The notes beneath the pieces are model-generated. The model had not been told where the DNA came from and made no database searches. It saw only the letters and a program-made list of their open reading frames with translations. A stretch of DNA of 64,000 nt from Halocaridina rubra (Eukaryota > Arthropoda > Malacostraca > Decapoda > Atyidae). Of the stretch, positions 10,807 to 22,189 are shown piece after piece. The number at the start of each line of letters is the position of its first letter. Within the stretch, counting starts at the first letter, position 1. The DNA lies in contig JAXCGZ010005665.1 in NCBI GenBank assembly GCA_037179515.1, forward strand, positions 97,501 to 161,500, read 5' to 3'. The translations under genes and the position numbers were made by a program.

Positions 10807-10945
10807 GATTCGGTTTTACGTCACGAACTCCCTTTACTATTAAGGGCTAAGACAGTTGCCTTCTTACGAAGGACTTGTTTTGGCAGATGTAATCGTTACC
10901 CTGAGTGCATGCCCTTACTAACCTCAGTCCGTGAAATTATGTTAC
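10807..10945 (-). mobile_element. tRNA-derived SINE, family 2, truncated
   Basis: Family 2 has a minus-strand tRNA-like head (gccgtggctcaagcggtaga; B box GGGTTCGCGCC) and a body ending in a CGTGACGTAAAACCGGA-type 3' end. Here only the body remains: ggttttacgtcacgaactcc, cttcttacgaaggacttgtt, gcatgcccttactaacctca. Confidence 0.65.
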
Positions 10946-11004
10946 TTGAAAAAACTTCGGAAACTTGTGACATAAAATACCAATAACTCTGTAATTACCC
11001 CCAA

Positions 11005-11045
11005 AGAATAATTACATAAAGAATAATAACATTGCATAATACGCC

Positions 11046-11140
<95 letters not shown>

Positions 11141-11764
11141 ACAGTGACACCTGCATTTGCCCTAAAACAGTGATTCTTAACCAGGGGTGCAGGGGTGCGA
11201 GGCCGGTTCCTAAGGGGTGCGAGATACCTATGAATAATTAAAGCAAATATATTTTTATATACGCATTATATTTTTTCCTGAAAAAATAATCTTTTTGCTT
11301 CGGCAGTGTTCTGAGATAGAGATAAACCTGAAGTTCTAAACCTAATTTCCTAATGAAGTGGTCTCATCGACCTGAAACACAATCGTGGAATCCAAATGGA
11401 GTTCACCAATGGTCAGCTGGAGCAATTCTGGGCTTCTCAGCTGGAAGCATACCCTGTACTAGCAAAGAAAGCTCTCGAAGTGCTAGTACCTTTTGCGACT
11501 ACTTACCTGTGTGAGCAAGGATTTTCTTCTCGCCTTCACATCAAAACGAAAAGCAGACATCGGCTAAATTCTGAACATGACCTGCGAGTAGCATTCGGTA
11601 CAAAGACACCAAGATTTGATGCCATCATAGAAAAAAAAAAAACAGCAGCAACGAAGTCACTAGGTTTGCTGTGCAGTGCAGGCAAAATAATGTAATTTCA
11701 TTTTTATTAATATGTACTCTGGATTTTTGTCATGAAAAAAAAAATGTAAGCTATATGAATGAAG

Positions 11765-11861
<97 letters not shown>

Positions 11862-11923
11862 AGTTGGCATCTGCATTTGCCCTAAAAAGTATTACATAAA
11901 CAATAACAACCTTGCATATTACG

Positions 11924-12018
<95 letters not shown>

Positions 12019-12020
12019 GT
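11005..12020. repeat. Duplicated module with three (GA)n tracts
   Basis: (GA)n at 11051-11137, 11768-11857 and 11926-12015. Two copies of the unique segment attacataaa.aataa.aac.ttgcata.tacgcc (11014-11045, 11891-11925) and two of ataacagt.g.catctgcatttgccctaaaa (11139-11168, 11858-11886). Confidence 0.8.
11168..11700 (+). pseudogene. hAT transposon remnant with transposase C-terminus
   Basis: Starts with a hAT-type terminus CAGTGATTCTTAACCAGGGG. An open frame at 11396-11695 encodes QLEQFWASQLEAYPVLAKKA, LEVLVPFATTYLCEQGFSSR, KTKSRHRLNSEHDLRV: the hAT C-terminal dimerisation region (pattern FW...YP.L...A...L.PF.TTYLCE.GFS), closest in feel to the ZBED/SCAND3-like group. Everything N-terminal is missing and the right terminus was not found before the (GA)n tract. 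It lies between two copies of a ~100 bp non-repetitive module. Confidence 0.7.
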
Positions 12021-12193
12021 AATAACGGGAAAAGACAACTACTTCGAGGGGCATATTGGAGTCCTGCTGCTTAAGTGATTCTTTGACCATTTCGCCATAT
12101 GTCGAGACTTACTAAACGACTCCGCCCTATTTCACACCCTCCTGACGACACAGATGGGGCAGGTGATTCATTTTTAGGACATGAATTTTAATA

Positions 12194-12397
12194 AGTGGCC
12201 CTCCTTGGCCGAGCGGTAACGCTCATGGCTTTGATTCGTCAGGCAATTGGTTCGAGGCTCGACAGGGCTTGAGGTTAGAAAGGGCATACTCTCACGGTAA
12301 CGGTCGCACTTACTAAAACCATAGTCCTTCGCAGGAAGGCGCCGTCCTAGCCCTTAATAGAAAGGGGAGTCTGTATCGTAAAACCGATCTCATCACA
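12194..12397 (+). mobile_element. tRNA-derived SINE, family 2, full length
   Basis: ggccctccttggccgagcgg (A box), gcaattggttcgaggctcga (B box), gttagaaagggcatactctc, ccgtcctagcccttaataga, gtatcgtaaaaccgatc. It is flanked by acatgaattttaat and acatgaatttcaat (about 12179 and 12398), a likely target-site duplication. Confidence 0.75.
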
Positions 12398-12734
12398 TGA
12401 ATTTCAATGTCCATTCGGATCAAATGTAGAATTAGAAGACTTCGGATATTTAGTGAGGAATCTATTGAATATTTTTTTTTACTATATTTCTGTTATACTT
12501 TCTAGTTTGTAGTAAAGCTCACCACTTTAATCATCGACTGCAGATTCTCATGTTAGATAATTGGGAAAAAACTTGTGGGCAATTAATTTCTCATTCCTGA
12601 ATCAAGCACAGAATTGTGGCACATTTGCGTCGATAGCTCGCTTTGATTGTTGTGCAAAATTCATCACAATGTTAATTACCTTTAGCAAGATAGCTTTATT
12701 TGGCTTACTCTGCCCTGCACGCATTACAAGGAAT

Positions 12735-12740
<6 letters not shown>

Positions 12741-12786
<46 letters not shown>

Positions 12787-12828
12787 CGTGCGCGCGCGCG
12801 TTTGTGTGTGTGTGTGTGTGTGTGTGTG
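12741..12828. repeat. (GT)n with a GC-rich centre
   Basis: (GT)n broken by gcgtgcgtgcgcgcgcgcg; alternating purine-pyrimidine throughout, contiguous with a LINE 3' end. Confidence 0.9.
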
Positions 12829-12895
12829 ATTACCTAATTGTGATTACGGGAAAGAGCCCAAAACTCGTTTCTTCCCGTCTCCTGATCGGTTCCAT
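12829..12895 (-). mobile_element. 3' end of the 52 kb LINE family, next to a (GT)n tract
   Basis: gattacctaattgtgattac, gggaaagagcccaaaactcg and cttcccgtctcctgatcggt match the 3' UTR end at 52188-52253 almost base for base. In both places the terminus runs into TG repeats, so the (TG)n belongs to or grew from the LINE tail. Confidence 0.7.
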
Positions 12896-13095
12896 TGTGT
12901 GTGTGTGAAATCTGTTATGCTCTAAGATAAGCAAGTAACAAAATAAAAAATACAGTACCTCTCCTTTTTTCATTACTCAAAAATCTCAGATATACAAAAA
13001 AAATTCAATTATGAAACCATTCCAAAATAAAATTCAGTGTAACTGATACACACTAAAATTACTCTGATACAGAAATAAAATAAATTTAGCCTTCC

Positions 13096-13097
<2 letters not shown>

Positions 13098-13179
<82 letters not shown>
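13098..13179. repeat. (GA)41 microsatellite
   Basis: Perfect; followed by ataactacctcatg, like the sequence after other (GA)n tracts here. Confidence 0.95.
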
Positions 13180-13183
<4 letters not shown>

Positions 13184-13446
13184 TACCTCATGTCACCTCT
13201 GCACATATCCATGTCAGCTTAAGCACCAGAGGTGAGTGTAACACCTTGATTAATCAAGCTTACAACCTCTGTGAAAGCCTTACTTAATCATGCTAATCAC
13301 CTCGTTTGTTCTTTACTATGGAGTAGCCTATTCGACTACGCTCCTAATTAATCTTCCTTGCTAAGCGTGACCCATATGCAGGAAACCTTTAGAGACTAAG
13401 GCAGAGATCTGAGTTACCTGCTACTAGATGCAATTAAGGTCTATGG

Positions 13447-13611
13447 TTTGTTCCAATTGTTCCGGTTTTACGTCACGGACTCCCTTTTCTACCAAGGGCT
13501 AGGACGGTTGCCTTCTTGCATGCCCTTGCTAACCTCAGACCGTGACGAGGCGCGAACCCTCGACCTGACGCCTCAGAGTCGCGGACTCTACCGCTTGAGC
13601 CACGGCGACTA
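13447..13611 (-). mobile_element. tRNA-derived SINE, family 2, full length with target duplication
   Basis: Body ggttttacgtcacggactcc, tctaccaagggctaggacgg, cgcgaaccctcgacctgacg, ctaccgcttgagccacggcg. Flanks caattaaggtctatg (13431-13445) and caattaatgtctatg (13612-13626) differ by one base: a 15 bp target-site duplication. Confidence 0.85.
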
Positions 13612-13684
13612 CAATTAATGTCTATGCTTAGGCTATTATATTTTATTCTGTTTTATATAATTTCATATCGTATTTCATTTTCTA

Positions 13685-13862
13685 ATGAGTGAGACACTGG
13701 GACGGGGCAAGAAAACCACCCCCATCGGGCCCGAGAACCAAGAAGACATCAAGCTAAGAGAAACGAATTTCAGGAGTGTTGTGACTTGTCAGATATTAAG
13801 GGAGAGTAAGAGATGTGCAAAGATTTCGCCAGGATAATCGGTGTAGATGTATTTATGGTTTA
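13685..13862 (-). mobile_element. SINE-like family 3, truncated
   Basis: gagtgagacactgggacggg, catcgggcccgagaaccaag, gttgtgacttgtcagatatt, ggataatcggtgtagatgta. Faces a plus-strand copy 110 bp away. Confidence 0.6.
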
Positions 13863-13969
13863 GGGAAATTATTTGTTTTTGTCTCTGAAGTGTTTAAATC
13901 AAACTATGGACCAATAATACATAATATCACGATTGAGAGACGTATATCTTAAGCGCAACAAATTTTTTA

Positions 13970-14188
13970 TTGGTCCATGGCACCAGTCGCCCGTTGTGAT
14001 ACTACAACTGAATGTCTTTTGGATTTAAAATAGGACTGGCCAGGACAACTCCATGCTAAGTCTTCCTTCAGCTACGGTTTTCTTCCTAAGCTTAGACAGA
14101 TAAGTATTTGTTACAAATCTCTTATTATCCCTTCACATCTGACAAGTCAGAACACTCCCCATCTCTCTTTCTCTTTGCTTTGTCATAT
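13970..14188 (+). mobile_element. SINE-like family 3, 3' tail missing
   Basis: ttggtccatggcaccagtcg, cccgttgtgatactacaact, ggactggccaggacaactcc, cccttcacatctgacaagtc; ends at ctttgctttgtcat before the CCC-GATGAGGG tail. Confidence 0.6.
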
Positions 14189-14199
14189 TCGATGGATTT

Positions 14200-14250
14200 T
14201 GGTCCGTGTCCACCCCCATTCGAATGGGGATTAATAATGGCATAAAATAG
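14200..14250 (+). mobile_element. Family 1 SINE tail fragment
   Basis: tccgtgtccacccccattcg, aatggggattaataatgg; directly followed by a family 2 tail at 14250. Confidence 0.5.
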
Positions 14251-14340
14251 CAAACATATGACATCTGCCAAAACAAGTCCTTCGTAAGAAGGCAACCGTC
14301 CTAGCCCTTAGTAGAAAAGGGAGTTCGTGCCGTAACCAAT
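14250..14340 (+). mobile_element. Family 2 SINE tail fragment
   Basis: tctgccaaaacaagtccttc, gtaagaaggcaaccgtccta, gtagaaaagggagttcgtgc. Confidence 0.6.
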
Positions 14341-14558
14341 CGTATCAATATTGTCATTTTATCCCCATTAAAATGTCTTTACAATATGCTTTAAGGATGA
14401 CCCAAAACAAAAGGACCGGAAGATTCAATTTGCCATCAGAAACAGAAGTAACGGGTGGATTAGGGCGGGATGCCCTCCCTAACGCCCCGCGGTGAATTTA
14501 TCCGATATTTTTTTTTCAATATCAGTACCATTTCTTGTGGCAATCCAATAAAATATAA

Positions 14559-14655
14559 TTAATAATAATAATAGTGATGATAATAATAATAATAATAATA
14601 ATAATAATAGTAATAATAATAATAAGAATAATAATAATAATAATAATAATAACAA
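14559..14655. repeat. (AAT)n microsatellite
   Basis: Interrupted by single tag, aag and aac units. Confidence 0.9.
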
Positions 14656-14929
14656 TAAAGTCTTCTTAAGTCCTCTCATCACAACAGACCCCAGGCCACT
14701 CCTTGTCACTTCTTATTTGCTATCAATATCAGTGTGCAAATAAAAGTTTTTTCAATCATGATTCTTAACCTAAAAATCCTAAGTGTGGAATGATAAATAA
14801 ATCCTCGTATACCACATGCTATCGACATAGCGGGTTCAATCCCCCCCCCCCCTTTCCCGCTCATCTTTTGCCCAAATAAACACACTCGGGCCACTGTGAC
14901 GCATGGCGGGAAAACGAACTTCTCTGCGC

Positions 14930-14932
<3 letters not shown>

Positions 14933-15022
<90 letters not shown>
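14933..15022. repeat. (GA)n microsatellite with one phase break
   Basis: One gagga slip divides it. Confidence 0.95.
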
Positions 15023-15025
<3 letters not shown>

Positions 15026-15325
15026 GATTTCAAATAGACTCGTTAGGCACATATACAAAAAATCTGGTTTTAGAGAGAATAAAATAAAGTACATATATTT
15101 TACATATGAGTTTAAAAGAAATATGTACCATAATTGCATATTTTTATCATATTCTTTAAGAGTAACTTCGTACATTTGTACGAAAAATTAAGGCCTATAT
15201 TTTTAACTCTGCCAATAAATATGACTAGAGCTAATAAAAGATCTAAGAAAAAGAATTTGCATTCAAGTTTCACATTTCAACAAATATTCCTTATTATTAC
15301 TCAGTTAACACTATATATCTATCTA

Positions 15326-15328
<3 letters not shown>

Positions 15329-15392
<64 letters not shown>
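15329..15392. repeat. (AT)n microsatellite
   Basis: One att interruption. Confidence 0.95.
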
Positions 15393-15394
<2 letters not shown>

Positions 15395-15534
15395 CATATG
15401 TAATGTGCTTATTTGATAATATATATATAAATTCAAACCATTCAACAGAACAAATAAATAAAAAGATATACTTCTCAAACTATTCAACCGCGCACAAGTG
15501 AGAAGGAATCGCGGTTATAAAGGCAGACCCGCAA

Positions 15535-15740
15535 AGGGGATGGGCACAGACATGTTGGAGCTGGGGGATTAGCAGTGTCATTGACAGGGCAGAACTCACA
15601 ACATATACACTGTGTATTTGAGAAGAGATAATACAATTAAAATTCATACTTGAATAAAAGCATACGAATTATGCAAAAAAGGCAACCAGCCTCAATTCCC
15701 CAGCTCTAACCTGTCTGTGCACACCCCTTACTGCAGATAT
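15535..15740. mobile_element. Two family 1 SINE fragments in opposite directions
   Basis: Minus-strand piece gggcacagacatgttggagc, tgggggatt near 15541-15570, and plus-strand piece caaccagcctcaattcccca, gctctaacctgtctgtgcac at 15682-15725. Confidence 0.5.
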
Positions 15741-16122
15741 TATGTCGTTTTATAGCGACTCCCTCAAAGCCCTGAACTGCTTGGTGACAACAACAACAAC
15801 AACATCCAAAAGATGAAAAGTCCCGCTATGTGACCTTTTTTTATATTCTCCGCCATTTGTATTGTAGTATATCAGCACCCAACCAACCCCATCCACCCAT
15901 CAGTAACCCCCATCCACTGCATAAGAACCCATCATTCCCCCATTACCGGGAACCCTATCCGTAAACCCCAACGATGACTTTCAAATACTTTGAATCATGA
16001 TGTGAAGGTCTGATGACGTAAAAAAATTATTCTAAAATTAATAATAAAATTTAATGTTGTAGGTACAGTGGCGTATTTGGTCAGTGGGTACGCGTAAACA
16101 TACACACACATACATACATTCA

Positions 16123-16228
<106 letters not shown>

Positions 16229-16589
16229 TATTAAATATTCATTTTCAGTGCAATAAGAATAGTTATATATTTAAAAAATAAAGTTTTTCGCACTCATGTA
16301 GGGTCGATGTTTTTGGAAGTTGTTTCCATATCTCTCATTAACTATAAACCACCACGGATCCAAACTGAGGTTTTCTACCTCAGGTCCTCCTTCAAATATA
16401 TCCACCATAACAAAACTCAAAAGAAGGGTTATTCATACCCAAAATTCTTTCCTTTTCTCGGACATACTGATAAGAATTACTACAGGTTTACCTACTTTAA
16501 TAGAATCCATTGATATTTTGTACTCCTATTCATAAACTTTGTCAGTGTCCACCCTCTTTTGAAAGGGGACAAATTGTGACCAATAAGAC

Positions 16590-16800
16590 TGCATTATATC
16601 AATGTTATGGGTCGGGTACTTTTTGGCGCCTTTACTAAATATAAAAATAGGCGAATTAACACAAACCTAATTTGACCTAATCTAGCCAAAATAGCTTATT
16701 GCCAAAAGGGTAACACCATATTAGCTTAGTGATAACAGTAGTGGCGCCAAAAGAGCGGCGCCAAATAGTGTCATACCACATTATTATATCTATAGATTTT
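16590..16800. other. Possible decayed MITE with GGCGCC ends
   Basis: gtactttttggcgcc near the left and gtggcgccaaaagagcggcg, ccaaata near the right are inverted. A related ttttggcgcc / ggcgccaa pair occurs at 30525-30655. No coding frame. Confidence 0.3.
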
Positions 16801-17044
16801 CCTTGAATAAAACTGTATACAAAGTCCTAATATTTCTAACTGTGACTTTAATTCATCTAACACAGCTTCCCAGTCTGATATTTTTAGATATGGGTATTAA
16901 TATTTTTAATTTCTGACGAATTTTGACCACGTGCCGCAAAGCATAGTAATTTGAGTGTTTAAACATGTTTCATATACCTTTAATTAGAAATCAGAATGTC
17001 TGATCATAGAAATGTGTAACTTGTTTTCAGCTTTATGTAAAGGT

Positions 17045-17250
17045 CAAAGGTTGCCAAGGTTTCAGTTCCAATATCCTTCTGAGATGCTCCTCAGAACGTA
17101 AGCCGGGGCCAGCCCCAACCCCCACTGTGGTGCCCAGCCACAGCAGTAACATCCTAGTGAACAGCTTAAACTCTCTTGCCTGGACGAGGCTCGATCTGCC
17201 TACCTCATGAATACGAGGCCAGCGCGTTACCACTGTACTAGCCAAAGGGA
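17045..17250 (-). mobile_element. tRNA-derived SINE, separate family
   Basis: Minus-strand head ccctttggctagtacagtgg, taacgcgctggcctcgtatt, B box AGATCGAGCC, body with gttactgctgtggctgggca. Clear tRNA-like A and B box spacing; the body differs from families 1 and 2. Confidence 0.6.
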
Positions 17251-17279
17251 GGAGGCCCTTCGTAACTTAACCTAATTTT

Positions 17280-17365
17280 ATGTCATTATCAGTCCCCATT
17301 ATGGGGGTGGACACAAATTAAAGTTGGGGAAGAAACGCTTCAAGGTGGACTCAAATCCTACATAT
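17280..17365 (-). mobile_element. Family 1 SINE fragment
   Basis: cagtccccattatgggggtg, gacacaaattaaagttgggg in antisense; the head is missing. Confidence 0.5.
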
Positions 17366-17629
17366 GTCAACCCCAAACAAATAACCATAAAATGAAGCCC
17401 CAAATGACTTATAACAGGCATAGATTTTTTAATTAAATCGCTCATTACTTACCTGCAAGAGCTGTTCACATTGGAAGAAAGGTTGAGGGGGACATCTGTT
17501 CCTCTACTAATTCCTTCTCATGACGTATAACATCTAAGAACGACAAGAGAAACTGTGACAGTTGGTGAGGGAAAAATAACTGAAGATTCTCAGGATAAAT
17601 TAACAAGATGAGGGAAAGTATCGAAAGGC

Positions 17630-17760
17630 AGGACCGCAGTAGCTCAGTGGAAGAGCGCGAGTGAAAAAAGAGACTGACGAGGGTTCGAACCCAACGCGGA
17701 GCGAAAGTAAGAACAACGAGCCTTAAGTCCACATTCGTAGGTACATATATACAACTCTAC
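17630..17760 (+). mobile_element. tRNA-derived SINE, family 1 head
   Basis: ggaccgcagtagctcagtgg, aagagcgcgag, B box GGTTCGAACCC, then aacaacgagccttaagtcc. Confidence 0.65.
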
Positions 17761-17784
17761 GACCTATAGTCTCATAAATAGATT

Positions 17785-17940
17785 TTTTTTTTAAAAGGTA
17801 AAGAATAATGTCCTCCTCGAACCTGGGCATCGCAAAAATATCAGGAAGAAAATGTAGTGGCTTAAGGACAAGGCAGAAATAAGAGAATGATAATAACAGA
17901 AAACACTGGCTGAAAGAATAGTCAAAGTAATGAAGATCTA
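17785..17940 (-). mobile_element. Diverged LINE 3' UTR fragment
   Basis: cttaaggacaaggcagaaat, cctgggcatcgcaaaaatat and the gaaaacactggctgaaag region parallel the 3' UTR of the LINE in CHP1 intron 1 (46660-46770). A run of T at 17780-17790 corresponds to its A tail. Confidence 0.4.
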
Positions 17941-18015
17941 AAAATGTATATAGATTCATAACTTAATGCCACTGTTCATCCTTATCAGTATTTTGTAACT
18001 TAACAGAATAAACTA

Positions 18016-18175
18016 CTATTACTACTGCTACTACAACAACAACTACTACTGCTAGTACAACAACAAAACAACAACTACTACTACTACTACTACTACTACT
18101 ACAACTACTACTAATAATAATAATAATAACACAAATAAGAACATAATAATAATAATAATAATAATTATAATAACG
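18016..18175. repeat. (ACT)n/(AAC)n/(AAT)n microsatellite
   Basis: Mixed act, aac and aat units. Confidence 0.85.
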
Positions 18176-18344
18176 ATGATGGCGATAATTATTATTGCTT
18201 GAAGATGACTTCACTTAAACCTGCAGCAATAAATTTATAAAAATTCACTCCCTTTCAGCATCAGTGGAGCTTGGGGTCATATCCCCCCACGGAAAAAAAA
18301 AGTCATCTGAAATATTCACTTATCGAGATACTGAAAAAACTGAT

Positions 18345-18650
18345 TTTTTTTTTTTTAATGATTGTAACACCAGGAAGGGCAATAAATAAATAAATAAATC
18401 TGCCCTCATCGGGCCTGGTCACGAAGAAAACAAAAAGTAAAGAGAAATAGAGATGGCAAGTGTTGTGACTTGTCAGATATGAAGGGATAGTAAGAGATAT
18501 GTAATGAATATCCAAGAATATTCGGTGTTGATGTAGGCATAGAAAAAGACCCTAAGACTTAACATCGAACTGTTCTGGACAGTCCTATATAAGTACAAAA
18601 GACCTTTCAGCTGTAGTACTGCAACGGGCGGCTGATACCATGGGCCAACC
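18345..18650 (-). mobile_element. SINE-like family 3, full length
   Basis: T run then gattgtaacaccaggaaggg, ctcatcgggcctggtcacga, gttgtgacttgtcagatatg, ctgttctggacagtcctata, gcaacgggcggctgatacca, tgggccaacctactac. About 300 bp with an A tail on the minus strand. Confidence 0.7.
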
Positions 18651-18929
18651 TACTACATAAACATGTTTTAGTTATTCATTTTCATCGTTTTTTTTTTCTT
18701 AGATTCTTATGGTATGTTCGTAAACACGTGCTTACATGTACACTGAAGCATTTACGAATATATGAAAAGATTATATGCATTTATGTTACTTTTCGATTCC
18801 ATGTACATGCATGCATATATACATACATACATGTGCACATACATACATACACATTCATAAATATAAGCACATACACACATTCATACATACATACACACAG
18901 GGCACGTAACAGTTCGTAAGGAATTAATC

Positions 18930-19100
18930 ACTGTCGTCCGCCATAGCGTAACCGACAAAGCACTCGGCTCTGGAAGTGATGGCCCCACGTTCGAGCCAAA
19001 GACGAGGCGACTGGAAGGACATCCAGCCTTAATTCCCCAGCTACAATCCATCTGCATCCACCCCCAAATGGGGTCTAATAGCGGCTCATAAAAAAAAAAG
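18930..19100 (+). mobile_element. tRNA-derived SINE, family 1, with A tail
   Basis: gccatagcgtaaccgacaaa, cgttcgagcc, cagccttaattccccagcta, catccacccccaaatggggt, then nine A residues. Confidence 0.7.
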
Positions 19101-19339
19101 TTGACAGTGCGCTCTGTCCAAACTTGCAACCCTATAAGACAGATGTATGAAAAATAGGATATTCAGGGATGTTAGACAGACCGAATGGAATTAATCTCTG
19201 TCGTTGACAGAGCGTTAACTGTTCACCATTGCAACTCGATAGACAGATACATATTGGCAAAAATAGACGGATTATCACAGCACGTATTCAAATACCGCTA
19301 CGGGGGGGAGGTTTGTGTTTAGACAGAAGCTGGATGACT

Positions 19340-19480
19340 TTTACTTATCTTAAAGGCCGCTTTTACACCAAAGTGGCACGTGGCATGCCACGTGGCACGC
19401 CAGCTAAAATCGAACATCCGGAAATATATGAAACCTTTCACACAGATGTAGCGTGACATGTCCCATGGGCCACATGTAAA
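19340..19480. mobile_element. MITE-like terminus related to the 7.9-8.1 kb element
   Basis: taaaggccgcttttacacca, aagtggcacgtggcatgcca, then aatatatgaaacctttcaca, all shared with 8030-8140 in inverted order. Confidence 0.45.
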
Positions 19481-19494
19481 GAACAGAAACCCTA

Positions 19495-19650
19495 CGGTTA
19501 TTCATATCTATAAGTTAAGTCACCAAACCGAGCCTAACCTAACCTAACCTAACAATCTAGTGGGTTATTTAACTTTACAATGGGTTACACTTCTTCACAA
19601 GATCTAAATTACGTTAATATCTCTATTAGCATCAGAGTATAAACAATCCT
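19495..19650. mobile_element. TAACC-bearing dispersed repeat
   Basis: Four consecutive CTAAC/CCTAA units at 19535-19555, then tagtgggttatttaacttta, caatgggttacacttcttca and caagatctaa, parallel to 43935-44010. Confidence 0.4.
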
Positions 19651-19934
19651 TCTAAAACACTTCATTTTAACAAAAGTCACATCAACACCATTTTAAAGCA
19701 CAAGACTGAATAGCGCAGTGGAATACGAGGTCCAATTACCAGGCAATTGCTGAATTACTGTAATTCAATTACGAATGACTTGGATAATTTAAATTCACAA
19801 GTTAAGAATGCATTTAACAAACTGTATTAATTCAATCATCGAAACAGTGAGAAGTTCTCACAGCGCGTTCTGTACAGTCGCTCATATAAGTTCACAGGGG
19901 TGCGCATTCTTGCGTATCTGCGTATACTCAGTTA

Positions 19935-20070
19935 GTATACAGACCTGTTTTTTTTAAAGAAGAGTAACCCCAGGGTGTTCTAGGGGATATTCATATTTAA
20001 AAGTCATCTAACCTAACCTGACAATTGAAAGTTAATAAAATATTGAGGATTACTCACCTCTACAATATCC
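19935..20070. mobile_element. TAACC-bearing dispersed repeat
   Basis: agaagagtaaccccagggtg, ttctaggg, catctaacctaacctgacaa and ggattactcacctctac follow the same order as 43850-44000. Confidence 0.4.
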
Positions 20071-20264
20071 ACCCACCTAATAACACACATTCATACACAG
20101 GACAAATTTATTTCTTCTCTTGGACTCAACAGCCTCAGCTGGTTTACAAATTATCGTCATCTACTTCTCATGAAATTAGTGATGACTCTGTCATCACATT
20201 TAATATATAATTTAGAACTTTCCTTAAATCATGAGTTATCACAGGTTCATTTCGATATCCTTCA

Positions 20265-20430
20265 CATACCGCGGTAGAGAAATGGTTAAAGTGCTCGACT
20301 CGGGAAGTAACAAACTGTGTTCGAGCCCAAAAGAGGAGTTAGGAAAGTCATCCAGCTTTAATTCCCCAACTCTAGAGTGTGTCTTTAACCGCCTCTATTC
20401 GAATGGGGATTAATTTATGTATAAACAGAA
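20265..20430 (+). mobile_element. tRNA-derived SINE, family 1
   Basis: taccgcggtagagaaatggt, taaagtgctcgactcgggaa, gtgttcgagccc, ttaattccccaactctagag, cctctattcgaatggggatt. Confidence 0.75.
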
Positions 20431-20444
20431 AATACAATCCCCTT

Positions 20445-20600
20445 TTATAGGGGAGGCTGAGTCAAAGAAATAAACTGACTCTTTAAAGGGAAAATACAAT
20501 ATTTCATAACCCTTACTCTACCCCATTTAGTCGATTGTTTCTGACACGCAGGAGAAAATGAAGGAGGTATTCTTGTACCTCTCTAGGAAATCTCCCTCAG
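20445..20600 (-). mobile_element. Short dispersed repeat (CCCCTTATAAGGGG type)
   Basis: ccccttttataggggaggct, gagtcaaagaaataaactga, then a second segment aggagaaaatgaaggaggta and ttcttgtacctctct shared with the CHP1 intron 4 copy at 42570. Confidence 0.4.
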
Positions 20601-20875
20601 AGCTCCTGTTGATCATTACTATATTGTTTGTGACAAAGATGTGGTTACCATCCTGAGATTTGATAGCCAAATGACATACTAGTACCTATTTGGCTGTTAA
20701 AATGAGTAGCCAAGTTGAATTACCAAGTATCACTGAGAAATGTCATGGATATATCTATTTACATATTTCGTATGACAGTGAAGATGAAAATAATTCACGT
20801 GCGAAGAAATAAATTATATATGTGGATTTGTACCTCCCACATACATACATACACTGCATATACATACATGCAAGC

Positions 20876-20956
<81 letters not shown>

Positions 20957-20957
20957 T

Positions 20958-21055
<98 letters not shown>
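20876..21055. repeat. Compound (GT)n(AT)n(GATA)n(GA)n microsatellite
   Basis: Four motifs join without unique sequence; the GATA step links AT to GA exactly as at 50.0-50.2 kb. Confidence 0.95.
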
Positions 21056-21056
<1 letters not shown>

Positions 21057-21059
21057 ATA

Positions 21060-21655
21060 CTCAGAGTCAAATTCGGGAGTTAGAGAAAATACGTCTGTAA
21101 TAACTACAGAGCTCTTAAATAACAAGTTAAAAAGAGTTGACGCAATACAACTTCTTCAGAGAACTTGTTTTCAGTAGTAACAATTAATGCACACATCACC
21201 AGACTCTCTTGGCCGTCTCACCCAATTTACTCTAGAATCATCCTGATGTCCACAATTGTGCACAATTACACATATTTTCAACGCTGACCGTTACATGGCG
21301 CAGCTAAAGACTGCGTAATTCAATTGGACAGTTACATACGCATAAATATACAATGTTAATATATACCTGCCAAGATACTAATTATAACAATGGAGTGTCC
21401 AGTCTAAGCATGGTCACACTGCTAAAAATAATTGTGACAGCTTTATGGAATGGCTTTAAGGATATGTTTTCACTATTAAGTGCTTTAAAGAGAAGTTACT
21501 GACTAGATTTTTAGAGGGCCTCTAAAGCTATTTGTATGCACTTTCTAAAGAATTACAGAATGTCCTCTACAAGGAACAGGCGCTTAAAGGAGCATTAAAC
21601 AAATCCTGGGGTTCTTCTCTATCACAACTTTGCAAAACCCTAAATAGAAGCTTTT
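21060..21655. other. No gene or repeat recognised
   Basis: Mixed AT-rich sequence with scattered stops in all frames. Confidence 0.4.
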
Positions 21656-21870
21656 GTTGCCTCTACTACTCCTATTGCTACTTTTTAAATGGAGTACTAC
21701 TATTACTTTTTTAGTGCAGACTACTAAAACTACTACTACTTTTTAAATAAAAAGTACCACTATTACTACTACTACTATTAGTATTACTATTATTACTACT
21801 TTTTAAATAGAAACTACTACTACTTCTACTCCTACTAATTTTCAAGCAAAAACAACTACTACTACAAAAT
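21655..21870. repeat. (ACT)n-rich region with a ttttta-type interspersed unit
   Basis: actactactactttttaaat recurs four times at 45-70 base spacing with rising divergence: a higher-order repeat. Confidence 0.6.
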
Positions 21871-22189
21871 GCATTACAGGAATTCAGAATGTAAGCCTTT
21901 CTGTGGCTGTAAACACAACCTTGAAAATGAAAATCAACCCACTTCCCTACTTTTGGGCCCGAGTCAAGGCAATCTGCATAATAAACGACCCCCCCACTTT
22001 TATTCCAACCGTAATTATAACACCTTTTTTATGGACCTCGTAATCAAGGGAACACTCTATTTAATATTACGACGCTCCCATATGTTCCATGAGAAATATG
22101 TTCATGGAGTTGTTCAGAATAATAATCTACTGGGTATAATAATTACAACTACTACTACTATTACTAAAAATACTAATATTACTAAAAAT

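Noticed and set aside
10804..10986. 60-codon plus-strand frame (MDSVLRHELPLLLRAK...)
   Set aside because: Translation of an antisense SINE family 2 body; similar peptides appear from its copies at 30.7 and 61.1 kb.
13561..13611. tRNA gene candidate (A and B boxes)
   Set aside because: The cloverleaf-like head continues into a SINE body and recurs at several loci with target duplications; no complete acceptor stem was seen. The same reasoning applies to the other tRNA-like heads.
19530..19560. Interstitial telomere
   Set aside because: Only about four TTAGG-type units, and the same short runs recur inside a dispersed palindromic repeat.
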